In this document: positions 25,059 through 32,858 of the stretch, one piece after another
Layout of the letters: each line of letters begins with the position of its first letter
Numbering within the stretch: position 1 is the stretch's first letter
NCBI GenBank assembly: GCA_045805805.1
Contig: JBJMKO010000143.1
Span: forward strand, 1-37,614
DNA from: VRUE01 sp045805805
GTDB lineage: Bacteria; Actinomycetota; Thermoleophilia; Solirubrobacterales; 70-9
Length of the DNA: 37,614 bases
Reading direction: 5' to 3'
Position numbers and translations under genes: made by a program
The notes under the pieces: model-generated
Databases searched by the model: none
Told to the model about the DNA's origin: nothing
Seen by the model: only the letters and a program-made list of their open reading frames with translations

Positions 25059-25746
25059 GGACGCCACGGTATCCGCAAAGCGGGCATTTCCGTACGCGAA
25101 CTGGGGCCCGGTCGCCGCCGTGCTCGGGGTGCTTCTTGCCATCGGAACCGGGATCGTTCTCTCGGTCCCGGTGCTGATCGCGGCCAAGCCGCCGAGCGGG
25201 GGCGACCTGAGCGATGCGGCCAGCGCCCTGGTGCAGCTCGCCACCGCGCTCGGCTTCCTGCTGGTGCCGTTCGCGATCGCGGCGCGCCGCGGCGCGATCG
25301 TGCGCGAGGCGGCATCGCGCCTCGGACTTCGCCGCTTCCGTCCCTCGGCGGCGAAGTGGATGCTGGCAGCGATCGGCGCCTACCTCCTCTTCGCGATCGT
25401 TTACTCGTCGGTCATCGGCCAGCCGAAACAGAAAGACGTCGCCGAAGCGTTCGGCGCGATCCCGGTGCAGGTGCTGCTGATCGTCTTCGCGGCGCCGATC
25501 AGCGAGGAGGTCTGCTTTCGCGGCATGCTCTTCGGTGGCCTGCGCGAGCGCCTGCCGCGATTGGGGGCCGCCCTAATCAGCGCCCTGATCTTTGGCGGCC
25601 TGCACGCGACCACCGGCCTCAGCGCCGTGCCCGTGTTGGTCGCCTTCGGCTTCATCCTCGCCCTGCTCTACGAGAAGACCGGCTCGACCGTCCCCGGCAT
25701 CCTGCTGCACATGCTGAATAACTCGGTCGCGCTGCTCGGGCAGTAG
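25057..25746 (+). CDS. CPBP family intramembrane metalloprotease
   Basis: 229 residues with about six membrane segments. The three CAAX/CPBP motifs are present: EEVCFR (150-155), FGGLH (179-183) and HMLNN (218-222), giving the glutamates and histidines that bind zinc. Bacterial members cleave or bind within the membrane and often protect against bacteriocins or process prenylated proteins. The start is the ATG at 25057, whose first bases overlap the start of the divergent mscS-like gene; an in-frame GTG at 25024 is a possible alternative. A hairpin element follows the stop. Confidence 0.9.
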   Translation: MDATVSAKRAFPYANWGPVAAVLGVLLAIGTGIVLSVPVLIAAKPPSGGDLSDAASALVQLATALGFLLVPFAIAARRGAIVREAASRLGLRRFRPSAAKWMLAAIGAYLLFAIVYSSVIGQPKQKDVAEAFGAIPVQVLLIVFAAPISEEVCFRGMLFGGLRERLPRLGAALISALIFGGLHATTGLSAVPVLVAFGFILALLYEKTGSTVPGILLHMLNNSVALLGQ

Positions 25747-25756
25747 CTGCCGGCAA

Positions 25757-25919
25757 AGAAACGGCCCGCCGGGGCGGGCCGAAGGGTGAAGAGAGTAATC
25801 CCCCGAACGACTGGCACCCGGAGACAAAAGCCCAACAGGTGATTGCTCGCAGAAATTCGCTGGGGCGCGAAGGTGGCTCCTAGAGCGGGCGCTACCCCGC
25901 AGGCCGCATGACATTGCAC
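25757..25919. repeat. Paired intergenic element, copy 1 (candidate structured RNA)
   Basis: It begins GAAACGGCCCGCC with a stem of 8 bp and a 4-nt loop (25762-25781), continues with CCCCCGAACG and AGAGCGG and ends with the 21-nt block 25899-25919 (GCAGGCCGCATGAC and TTGCAC). All of these blocks recur in the same order at 28383-28548. It covers most of the 214 bp between the CPBP gene and the L,D-transpeptidase gene. The hairpin has A's before it and no T's after it on plus, so if it is a terminator it works on the minus strand (GTTTC after the stem). Confidence 0.6.
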
Positions 25920-25960
25920 TTTCCGCCACCCAGCCGACCCATCCGCAAGAATCCACGCCC

Positions 25961-26914
25961 GTGAGCCGTCACCTCGTCCCCGCCCTGGCTGTCCTTGTCC
26001 TGTTCGTGACGGCACCCTTGACAGCCGAGGCGGCGCCGCAGGCAGCCCCTCCCGCCGCGACCGTGAAGATCCGGCTCGGCCATCTGCACGGCGGTCGGGC
26101 GCCGATCTACGGGACCGTGCCGGTCAACGGAACGGTCTCTCCGTTCGCGCCGGGGCAGCAGGTCGAGGTGACCTTCTACCTCAATGGGCATCGGTTGCTG
26201 AGCCGCAAGGTCGCGGTGCAGAAGGGCAAGCACGGCTCCGGTACCTTCAAAGCCTCGATCGTCGTGCGCGAGGACGGCAAGTACGCGGCGGCCGCCAAGC
26301 ACGTCGCCACGCCGGAGCTGGGCGCCGACACCACCGTGCGCAAGAGCTGGCGGGTCAGCTTCACCGCACTGCACGAAGGCCAGTGCGGGCGGGTGGTGAA
26401 GGGCTTCAAGAAGGCGATGCGGAAGCTGGGCTACATCGCCAACAGCGGCTCCTGCTTCGGCGGCAAGACCGCGCGCGGGGTTCTCGCCTACCGAAAAGTC
26501 AACGGGATGACCCGCAGCTTCCGCGCCGGGACTGGGTTGGTCAAGCGGGTCTTCGGCGGCCGCGGCGCCTACAAGGTGCTCCACCCCGGGGCAGGCGAAC
26601 ACCTCGAGGCGCCGCTCTCCAAGCAGGTCCTCGTCTTCGCCAAGGGCGACAAGCCGTTCGCCGTCTACCCCGTCTCCTCGGGCAAGTCATCGACCCCGAC
26701 CGTGACCGGTCACTTCACCTTCGTCAGGACCGAACCAGGCTACAACTCGCACGGCATGTACTACTCCTTCTACTTCTACGGCGGCTACGCGGTGCACGGC
26801 TACGAATCGGTTCCCGACTACCCAGCCAGCCATGGCTGCATCCGCACCTTCATCGCCGACCAGCCCGAGATCTTCAACCGGATTCACTATGGCGAGAGCA
26901 TTTTCGTCTTCTGA
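25961..26914 (+). CDS. Secreted L,D-transpeptidase (YkuD family)
   Basis: 317 residues, GTG start, signal peptide (MSRHLVPALAVLVLFVTAPL, cleavage near AEA at 22-25). A region of beta sequence follows (about 35-125), then a short helical PG-binding-like stretch (about 140-185), then the catalytic domain with HGYESVPDYPASHGCIR, in which Cys293 is the nucleophile. L,D-transpeptidases make 3-3 cross-links in peptidoglycan, or attach proteins, and are resistant to most penicillins. It follows structured element copy 1, which may be its leader. Its stop overlaps palindromic element C. Confidence 0.9.
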   Translation: MSRHLVPALAVLVLFVTAPLTAEAAPQAAPPAATVKIRLGHLHGGRAPIYGTVPVNGTVSPFAPGQQVEVTFYLNGHRLLSRKVAVQKGKHGSGTFKASIVVREDGKYAAAAKHVATPELGADTTVRKSWRVSFTALHEGQCGRVVKGFKKAMRKLGYIANSGSCFGGKTARGVLAYRKVNGMTRSFRAGTGLVKRVFGGRGAYKVLHPGAGEHLEAPLSKQVLVFAKGDKPFAVYPVSSGKSSTPTVTGHFTFVRTEPGYNSHGMYYSFYFYGGYAVHGYESVPDYPASHGCIRTFIADQPEIFNRIHYGESIFVF

Positions 26915-27017
26915 GAGAGGGTGTGTGACCGGCGCATATCGGCGTCCTCGGTCGCTTGCGTGCAGAGCACGCCGCGCTCCCTGCGTCCTTGATCTGCTTG
27001 GTCACACACCCTCTCTC
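26913..27017 (+). repeat. Core-conserved, variable-arm palindromic element, copy C
   Basis: Perfect 18-bp inverted arms (26913-26930 GAGAGAGGGTGTGTGACC, complement at 27000-27017) around a 69-bp core that shares CGGCGTCCTC, the GCGTGC/GCACGC mini-hairpin and CCTGCGTCCTTGATCTGCTTG with copy A. The left arm starts inside the TGA stop of the transpeptidase and the right arm ends 1 nt before the GTG of the next gene, so the element exactly fills the gap. The core is in the sense direction here, unlike copies A and B. Confidence 0.88.
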
Positions 27018-27018
27018 G

Positions 27019-27429
27019 GTGACTGAAAAAGCTCTAAAAGCAATTCTTGTGGTGGTCGCGATCTATCACGTCGCGACTGGGCTGCTGGCGCTGGTTGCTC
27101 CCGACACGTTCTTCGACCAGATCGGCCACTATGGGCTGGAGAACTCGCACTACGTCGGCGACGTTGGCGCTTTCATCCTTGCCTTCGGGGTCGCCGTGGG
27201 GATCTCGGTGATGCGGCCGTCGTGGCGGGCTCCAATCCTCTGGCTTGGGGCGCTCTGGTACGGCTTCCATGCGCTCAACCACGCCTTCGACACGGGCGAA
27301 GCGAAGAGCGAGGCGCGTGGCTGGAGCGACACGCTGCTGATCGGCTTCGGTGCGCTGGCTTCGGCCTGGCTGGCGCGGGTATCCGAACGGCTGAACGCGT
27401 CAGGTCACGATCCGGAGGTGGGGCGATGA
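27019..27429 (+). CDS. Small four-helix membrane protein
   Basis: 136 residues, GTG start. Four hydrophobic segments (about 5-27, 45-65, 72-90 and 103-120) give a DoxX-like or DUF4345-like topology. No catalytic motif was recognised. The start is chosen at TEKALKAILVVVAIYHVATG, because in-frame codons before it are part of the palindromic element. Its stop overlaps the start of the following epimerase-like gene (ATGA), so the two are coupled. A role cannot be assigned. Confidence 0.8.
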   Translation: MTEKALKAILVVVAIYHVATGLLALVAPDTFFDQIGHYGLENSHYVGDVGAFILAFGVAVGISVMRPSWRAPILWLGALWYGFHALNHAFDTGEAKSEARGWSDTLLIGFGALASAWLARVSERLNASGHDPEVGR

Positions 27430-28367
27430 AGGTCTTCGTAGCGGGGGCGAGCGGGGCGATCGGCCGGCCGCTGCTGCGGCAGCTGGTCGCGGCGGGGCAC
27501 GAGGCGACCGGGATGACGCGGCGCGAGGAGCGAGCGGAGGAGATCCGCGCCGCGGGGGCGACGGCGGTCGTCTGCGACGCCCTCGACGCGGCGGCGCTGG
27601 GGGCAGCGGTGAAGCAGGCGGCCCCGGAGGTCGTGGTCAACCAGATGACGAGCCTGCCGCAGGAATACAACCCGCGCAAGGCGTCGTTCTACGCGGCGAC
27701 GGACCGGGTGCGCCGCGAGGGCGGCCACAACTTGATCGAGGCCGCGAGGGCTGTCGGCGCGAAGCGGTTCCTGACACAGAGCATCGCCTTCCTCTACGCC
27801 CCCGAAGGGGACTGGGACAAGACCGAGGACGGGCGCCCGTTCTCGGATGCGCGAGGCCATTTCCGCGGTGCGGTCGAGGCCATGCTCGGCCACGAGCGCG
27901 AGGTCGTCGGCTCACCCGACTTCGAGGGATTGGTGTTGCGTTACGGCCAGTTCTACGGTCCGGGCACGTACTACGCACGAGACGGGCACCTGGGCCGCGA
28001 AGTCAGCCGCCGCCGCTTCCCGATCGTCGGTCCCGGCACCGGAACCTTCTCCTTCCTGCACGTCGAGGACGCGGCCGGGGCGACGGTGGCTGCGCTCAGC
28101 AGTGGGGCGCCCGATATCTACAACGTCGTCGACGACGAGCCCGCCCCCTTGCACGAGTGGCTGCCGGTCTACGCCGAGGCCCTGGGCGCTAAGCCGCCCC
28201 GCCGGGTCCCGGTCTGGCTGGCCAAGCTGGTGGCCGGAAGCTCGGTGGCGGAGATGGCGGTAGGGATGCGCGGCGCCTCCAACGCCAAGGCCAAACGCGA
28301 GCTCGGCTCGCAGCCGAGGTACCCGAGCTGGCGCGACGGCTTCGGCGACGCCGCGGCACTCGGGTAG
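27426..28367 (+). CDS. NAD(P)-dependent epimerase/dehydratase family protein
   Basis: 313 residues. The nucleotide-binding loop GASGAIG (about residues 7-13) and a Rossmann pattern place it in the extended SDR/NmrA-like family. It has TQSIAFLYAP in the position of the S/Y catalytic region, and LRYGQFYGPGTYY and FLHVEDAAGATVAAL as in epimerases. The usual YxxxK active-site pair is not obvious, so the substrate and even catalytic activity are uncertain. It is coupled by ATGA overlap to the small membrane protein upstream and followed by structured element copy 2. Confidence 0.85.
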   Translation: MKVFVAGASGAIGRPLLRQLVAAGHEATGMTRREERAEEIRAAGATAVVCDALDAAALGAAVKQAAPEVVVNQMTSLPQEYNPRKASFYAATDRVRREGGHNLIEAARAVGAKRFLTQSIAFLYAPEGDWDKTEDGRPFSDARGHFRGAVEAMLGHEREVVGSPDFEGLVLRYGQFYGPGTYYARDGHLGREVSRRRFPIVGPGTGTFSFLHVEDAAGATVAALSSGAPDIYNVVDDEPAPLHEWLPVYAEALGAKPPRRVPVWLAKLVAGSSVAEMAVGMRGASNAKAKRELGSQPRYPSWRDGFGDAAALG

Positions 28368-28382
28368 CGACCTGCCTACTCA

Positions 28383-28548
28383 TGGAAACGGCCCGCCGGA
28401 GCGGGCCGTAGGCGAAAGGGGGGCCACCCCCGAACGGTTGACAACCAGGCATCAGGCTACCAAGACGCAGTGCCTGCGAAAGGCGAGGACGCCAAGACAT
28501 GGGGTGGATCGTAGAGCGGAGCCACCCGCAGGCCGCATGACCTTGCAC
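28383..28548. repeat. Paired intergenic element, copy 2 (candidate structured RNA)
   Basis: A 9-bp stem (ACGGCCCGC, 28388-28396, with 28401-28409) and CGGA loop after GGAA, then CCCCCGAACG, GTAGAGCGG and the block 28528-28548, which matches copy 1 at 20 of 21 positions. The middle parts differ, and each copy has its own internal inverted repeats (here GGTTGACAACC and GCAGTGCCTGC), a pattern expected for RNA structure. With the pyrE leader it accounts for the 318-bp gap before pyrE. Confidence 0.6.
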
Positions 28549-28595
28549 CTCGACCACTCCATTCGCCCTCCGCTCGGGCAAACGTAGTCGCGGTT

Positions 28596-28624
28596 CCCCA
28601 ATTTCAAGGGGTTTCTGACCCTTT
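28596..28624 (+). promoter_or_regulatory. Two competing hairpins before pyrE
   Basis: CCCC (28596-28599) can pair with GGGG (28608-28611). The same G's can instead form AAGGGGT/ACCCTTT (28606-28612 and 28618-28624). The two are mutually exclusive. No T tract follows, so this may be only chance in a GC-rich leader. Confidence 0.25.
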
Positions 28625-28685
28625 TCACAGTCTCGTTTCACTATTGGCACATTCCGACTCGGAGCGCCATAGGATTCGTCCCGAA

Positions 28686-29252
28686 ATGGCCGACCTCGAC
28701 GCTGCCAAGCGGACCCTGATCGCCGAGTTGCGCGAGCACTCGCTGGTGCTCGGCGAGGTAACCCTGTCGAGCGGCGCCACGGCTCAGTACTACGTCGATG
28801 CACGGCGGGCGCTGCTGCGTCCGGCCGGTTTTCTCGCCGCGGGAGAGCTGATCGCTGCTGCTGCGATCGAGGCGGACGCGAGCGCGGTCGGCGGTCCGGC
28901 CACGGCGGCGATCCCTCCCTCTTGTGCCGCCCTTGCCGTTCCCGCTGGTCGGGACCTGGTCGGCTTCTTCGTCCGCGGCGAGCGCAAGGAGCACGGCCTG
29001 CAGCGCTGGGTCGAGGGCCCGGTCGAGGCCGGCGCACGGTGCCTCGTGGTCGAGGACACGGTGACCACCGGCGGCTCGACCGCGCGGGCGATCGAGCGGA
29101 TTGCCGAGCAGGACCTCGAGGTCGTCGGCGTCGTCGGCGTCGTCGACCGTCTCGCCGGCGGGGGAGAGAAGATCGAAGCCGCCGCGAGTGCCCCCTACCG
29201 CGCCCTGGTCACGATCGACGAGATCTACCCCGACCGCCCCGATCGGGACTGA
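28686..29252 (+). CDS. pyrE: Orotate phosphoribosyltransferase
   Basis: 188 residues. Motifs of OPRT: TLSSGATAQYYVDARRAL, GGPATAAIP, FFVRGERKEHG (the flexible catalytic loop) and the PRPP-binding VVEDTVTTGGSTARAI. It makes OMP from orotate and PRPP in pyrimidine synthesis. The ATG before ADLDAAKRTL is chosen; upstream in-frame codons lie in the leader. The gene is isolated from other pyr genes, as is common in actinobacteria. It is followed after 9 bp by a YceH-family gene. Confidence 0.95.
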   Translation: MADLDAAKRTLIAELREHSLVLGEVTLSSGATAQYYVDARRALLRPAGFLAAGELIAAAAIEADASAVGGPATAAIPPSCAALAVPAGRDLVGFFVRGERKEHGLQRWVEGPVEAGARCLVVEDTVTTGGSTARAIERIAEQDLEVVGVVGVVDRLAGGGEKIEAAASAPYRALVTIDEIYPDRPDRD

Positions 29253-29261
29253 GCCTGGAAG

Positions 29262-29930
29262 GTGGAGCCCGACGGCGTAGAGATCCGGGTGCTCGGCTGT
29301 CTGGTCGAGAAGCAACGCACAACTCCCGATGCCTACCCGCTCTCCCTCAACGCTCTGCGCCTTGCCTGCAACCAGTCGACCAACCGCGAGCCGGTCGTCG
29401 ACTACGACGAGCAGACCGTGGTCGAGGCCCTGCATCGCCTCGCCCTGCGCGGCTGGACCCGCCTCGCCAGCGGCGCCGGCAGCCGCGCCCGCAAGTACCG
29501 ACACCTCCTGAACGACGCCTTCGGCCTCGACGACGAGGAGATCTCCCTCTTAGCGGTCCTTATGCTGCGCGGACCCCAGACCCCGGGCGAGCTGAAGCAG
29601 CGCGGCCAGCGCCTGCACGACTTCCCCGACCTCGCCATCGTTCAATCCACCCTCAACCGCCTGATCGAGCGCGGCCAAGTCGCCCGCCACGAGCGCCAGC
29701 CGGGCCAGAAGGAGGATCGCTACGAGCAGCTGCTGGGCGGCGCCTCCGGCGAGTTGACGCCGCCACCCGCGGACGCGGTCCCAGGCGAGTCGGCATCAGA
29801 CGAGGGAACCGCAGACGACGAGCCAGTGCTGGAGATCAAACCCGCCGAGGATCGTCTCACCCGCCTAGAGCACGAAGTAGCCGAGCTCCGCGCCGAAATA
29901 GCCACCCTACGCACCGAGCTTGGCGACTGA
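29262..29930 (+). CDS. YceH/UPF0502 family protein
   Basis: 222 residues, GTG start. VLGCLVEKQRTTPDAYPLSLNALRLACNQSTNREPVV is the YceH (DUF480) signature and the fold is two winged helices. A second winged-helix region (about 95-150) follows, then an acidic linker and a C-terminal coiled coil (RLTRLEHEVAELRAEIATLRTEL). No biochemical role is established; DNA binding or partner binding is plausible from the winged helices. It is probably co-transcribed with pyrE. The stop is 29 bp from the convergent tRNA gene. Confidence 0.92.
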   Translation: MEPDGVEIRVLGCLVEKQRTTPDAYPLSLNALRLACNQSTNREPVVDYDEQTVVEALHRLALRGWTRLASGAGSRARKYRHLLNDAFGLDDEEISLLAVLMLRGPQTPGELKQRGQRLHDFPDLAIVQSTLNRLIERGQVARHERQPGQKEDRYEQLLGGASGELTPPPADAVPGESASDEGTADDEPVLEIKPAEDRLTRLEHEVAELRAEIATLRTELGD

Positions 29931-29958
29931 CTAGGCGCTTCCGCGCCCCCCCGGAGCA

Positions 29959-30471
<513 letters not shown>

Positions 30472-30792
30472 CGTGGATCATCGTTCCCGAAAGCCCCCCC
30501 CATTCACGGACCTGGTCTTCGCTGGCAACGACCACGTCAGCGGGTACGCCCAACTCTCCGACGAGTCTTGCGAGTCGCGCCGACTCGCCAAAGTGATCCC
30601 TGACCTCGGGCTCGATCACCAGAAAGTCGAAGTCGCTGTCGGCCTTCTCCTCGCCCCGCGCGTAGGAGCCAAAGAGGATGACCTTGGCGTCAGGCCCGGC
30701 CGCGTCGGCAAGTGCCGCCCCGGCTGTCTCGATCAGGTTGCGTGATGCCATGTCGACACGGTAGCGGAGCATCCTGCGGACGATGCAATTCA

Positions 30793-30821
30793 TTGGGCAG
30801 CAGACCGTTCTCGCTGCCCAA
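30793..30821. promoter_or_regulatory. Palindrome upstream of the MNT/HEPN pair
   Basis: TTGGGCAGC (30793-30801) and its complement (30813-30821) are perfect 9-bp arms with an 11-nt spacer. It lies 42-70 bp upstream of the MNT start, inside the segment between the tRNA fragment and the pair. Position suggests an operator for autoregulation; no promoter boxes are certain. The remaining 98 bp up to the tRNA fragment hold nothing else I recognise. Confidence 0.4.
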
Positions 30822-30919
30822 AACGGAATAGAAGCACGGCAATCGACTGGAATCCGTGACTCCGTAGGGCACTGCACAGACCGCTGTGTAGAGCCGAAAA
30901 CGCGCACCCTTCCAACTCG

Positions 30920-30963
30920 CTTAGGAGGGAGTTGCTCTATCCAGCTGAGCTATCGGGGCGGGA
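30920..30963 (-). repeat. Duplicated 5' half of tRNA-Arg (att-like direct repeat)
   Basis: It is the same strand and sequence as 29993-30036 with one mismatch (43/44). It contains the acceptor 5' strand, D arm, anticodon loop and 4 bp upstream of the tRNA, but stops after the anticodon loop; what follows has no normal T arm (the expected TTCGAAT is missing). It is not a functional tRNA. The two copies flank the HEPN/MNT pair in direct orientation, 927 bp apart. Confidence 0.9.
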
Positions 30964-31180
30964 AGGCAGATCGTAGAGCTAATGGCCCGTTGCTTCGAGA
31001 TCCTCTAGGTCCGGCCTGATCGCGTGTTCTCCCTGCCGCGTCCAGTCCCGCCCGCCGCAGTCGCGGTGCCGCGCACTGGACCGCGCTCGCATTGACGCTC
31101 TTGCGACCCGCCTCTATGTCGGAGAGCCCGGCCAACACGATCTCCGCCCCCGGCAGGTTCTTCCATCGCTCATCAGGCAT
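30950..31180 (-). CDS. Small protein of unknown function, 3' end altered by the tRNA duplication
   Basis: 76 residues. The first 50 (MPDERWKNLPGAEIVLAGL, then DIEAGRKSVNASAVQCAAPRL) have a regular amphipathic pattern that looks like a conserved small protein, with Leu/Ala heptads. The last 25 are Arg/Gly/Ser-rich and end SAFPPR, with the stop inside the duplicated tRNA fragment. The original C-terminus may have been replaced when the tRNA half was inserted. ATG at 31180, 6 bp downstream of the preceding stop. It could also be non-coding. Confidence 0.4.
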   Translation of the reverse strand: MPDERWKNLPGAEIVLAGLSDIEAGRKSVNASAVQCAAPRLRRAGLDAAGRTRDQAGPRGSRSNGPLALRSAFPPR

Positions 31181-31186
31181 CGCCGG

Positions 31187-31813
31187 CTAAGCGTAGAGGC
31201 TCTCGGAGGCCAGCTCTTGGGCCCGGCGGCTCCAGAGCTTTACCTGCACGAAGATGTCGTCGCCGTAGCCCTCCAGGGCGTCGAGGGCGAGGAGGGTGAA
31301 GCGGCCGTCGGAGACGACTTCTTGGTCGACGGTCTCCAGCTCCAGTTCCGCGGTTGCGGCTACGGCGCCCTGGACCAGGGGGCGGCCCCAGACGAGGGTG
31401 ACGGCACCGGCGCGGCCGTTCTCTCCTCGCCAGCGGCCGATCACCTCGTCGTTTAGGTCGATCTTCCAGCCGGGGTTGTCCTCGGCGAGGACATCGGTGA
31501 AGTCGGCGGCGGCGCGGAGGTCGGTGGGCTCGCCCTGCTCGGGCTGGGCGTAGGAGACGTGGCCGAAGAGCTCGATCGTTCCCTCCGGGCCGTCGGTCCT
31601 GGCTGTGCAGGGCACCCAGACGCGGCCGCCCCAGGTGCGCTCTGGGAACCATTCGAGCTTCTCGGCGGCCTCGACGCCATTCGGCAGGTCGGCGATCTCG
31701 GCGCATGCCTTCCGGAACGCCTCCCCGAGTCGCTCGGCAAATCTTCCGTGCGGGATCCCCTCCTGGGTCGAGTCGGCGATGAAGCGGGGAATCGGGCGTG
31801 GGCTGGGTGGCAT
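31187..31813 (-). CDS. Conserved-looking protein of unknown function
   Basis: 208 residues from the ATG at 31813, which overlaps the galT stop (TGATG). Composition is normal for a soluble cytoplasmic protein: alternating strands such as TRTDGPEGTIELFGHVSYAQ, ADFTDVLAEDNPGWKIDLNDEVIGRW and ATAELELETVDQEVVSDGRFTLLAL, with no signal peptide or membrane helix. Such galT-linked proteins are known to me only as hypotheticals. I could not assign a domain. Translation is coupled to galT, so a role in the same process or shared expression is likely. Confidence 0.75.
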   Translation of the reverse strand: MPPSPRPIPRFIADSTQEGIPHGRFAERLGEAFRKACAEIADLPNGVEAAEKLEWFPERTWGGRVWVPCTARTDGPEGTIELFGHVSYAQPEQGEPTDLRAAADFTDVLAEDNPGWKIDLNDEVIGRWRGENGRAGAVTLVWGRPLVQGAVAATAELELETVDQEVVSDGRFTLLALDALEGYGDDIFVQVKLWSRRAQELASESLYA

Positions 31814-32856
31814 CAGAGGCACTCTCGCAAATCGGCCGCCGCTCGCTCGGGGGGATAGGTGTTGATGTCTACGCCGGTGGCGAACTCGAAGGCCGCCTTG
31901 ATGCTGAGACGAGGCGCGATGTCCACGTGCCAGTGAAAGGCGTCGGCACCGCGGGGCGCCGTGCGGACCCAGAGGTTGAGCTCCGGGGAGTCGAAGCGCT
32001 TGGCCAGGAGTCGCAGCGCCGTGTGGATCATCGCCGCGCCTGCCGTGTCGTCGGCGAAGCTCGCGGCGGCGGTACGCGGTACCACCCGCAGCTCGAAGGG
32101 CGAGCGCGAGGCCCAGGGACAGATCAGCGCCGCCTCATTGTCGATCGCGACCAGGCGCTCCTGGCGGCGTACCTCCTCCACGAGCACGTCGCTGAGCAGG
32201 CTGCCGCCGCCGGTGCGTTCGTCGTAGGCACCGGCCCGCTCGCGCTCCCGAGCCATGGCCGCCGGGACGAACTCGAGCGCGTAGAGCTGGGCGTGGGTGT
32301 GCTCGAGCGACGCTCCGGCCCCGCCGCCCTCGTTGACGATCAGCTGCACGTAGGCGGCGTCGGCGTGGGCGCGCATCCGCTCGCGCCAGGTCTCGACCGC
32401 CGCGCCGAGTTGCTCCTCGCTCAGCTCGGCCATCGCGGTGACGTGCTGCGGTGCGTTGACGATCACCTCGTGGGCACCGGCCGCGGGGCGGGAGGCGAAG
32501 AGGTCGGGCTCGCCGGCCCGTCGCGACTCCAGCAGTGGATCGCCGGCGCTCGCGAACGCGCCCGCCTCGCCGCCGGTAAAAGCCGGGCCGCCTCCCGCAT
32601 CGCCGCCCAGCGCCGGATACAGGTTCGGCACTACACGCGTCGTCCAGCCCGGCGTGTCCGCGGCTTCGCCAGCCGCCCTCGTCGCGTAGGACTCCGGCGG
32701 CGTGCGGTCCTCGCGGCCCTCGCAGAAAGGACAGTTCTCCGGCCCCTTTGGCTCGCTTGCCACCGCGCGGAACTCCTCCGGGCGATCGGCGCGCCCGGGT
32801 GCCAGGATCGCCGGCAGCCCCGAGAGCTGGTCGATGCGCAGCTCGGGGGAGCTCAA
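31813..32856 (-). CDS. galT: Galactose-1-phosphate uridylyltransferase
   Basis: 347 residues of the HIT superfamily. A zinc-site CPFCEG (about 42-47), N-terminal VPNLYPAL and HEVIVNAPQH, the active-site HTHAQLYAL (nucleophilic His in the HxHxQ position) and C-terminal FHWHVDIAPRL are present. It swaps UMP between UDP-glucose and galactose-1-phosphate in the Leloir pathway. The start appears to be TTG at 32856, 2 bp after the SPFH gene stop; no downstream ATG precedes the conserved region. No other gal gene is nearby. GalT-like proteins of different specificity share this fold. Confidence 0.88.
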   Translation of the reverse strand: MSSPELRIDQLSGLPAILAPGRADRPEEFRAVASEPKGPENCPFCEGREDRTPPESYATRAAGEAADTPGWTTRVVPNLYPALGGDAGGGPAFTGGEAGAFASAGDPLLESRRAGEPDLFASRPAAGAHEVIVNAPQHVTAMAELSEEQLGAAVETWRERMRAHADAAYVQLIVNEGGGAGASLEHTHAQLYALEFVPAAMARERERAGAYDERTGGGSLLSDVLVEEVRRQERLVAIDNEAALICPWASRSPFELRVVPRTAAASFADDTAGAAMIHTALRLLAKRFDSPELNLWVRTAPRGADAFHWHVDIAPRLSIKAAFEFATGVDINTYPPERAAADLRECL

Positions 32857-32858
32857 CC

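Noticed and set aside
25757..25919. c-di-AMP (ydaO) riboswitch before the L,D-transpeptidase
   Set aside because: The target gene type would fit and CCCGAAC is present, but the diagnostic GGGGAACC-type segments and the order of blocks do not match. Left as an unassigned structured element; a covariance-model search would settle it.
30920..30963. A second functional tRNA-Arg
   Set aside because: The 3' half after the anticodon loop does not make a T arm (no TTCGAAT) or acceptor partner; it is only a duplicated 5' half.
30950..31180. Treating the 76-residue frame as a firmly coding gene
   Set aside because: Its first half looks protein-like but the second half is low complexity and ends in tRNA sequence, so it is listed only with low confidence.
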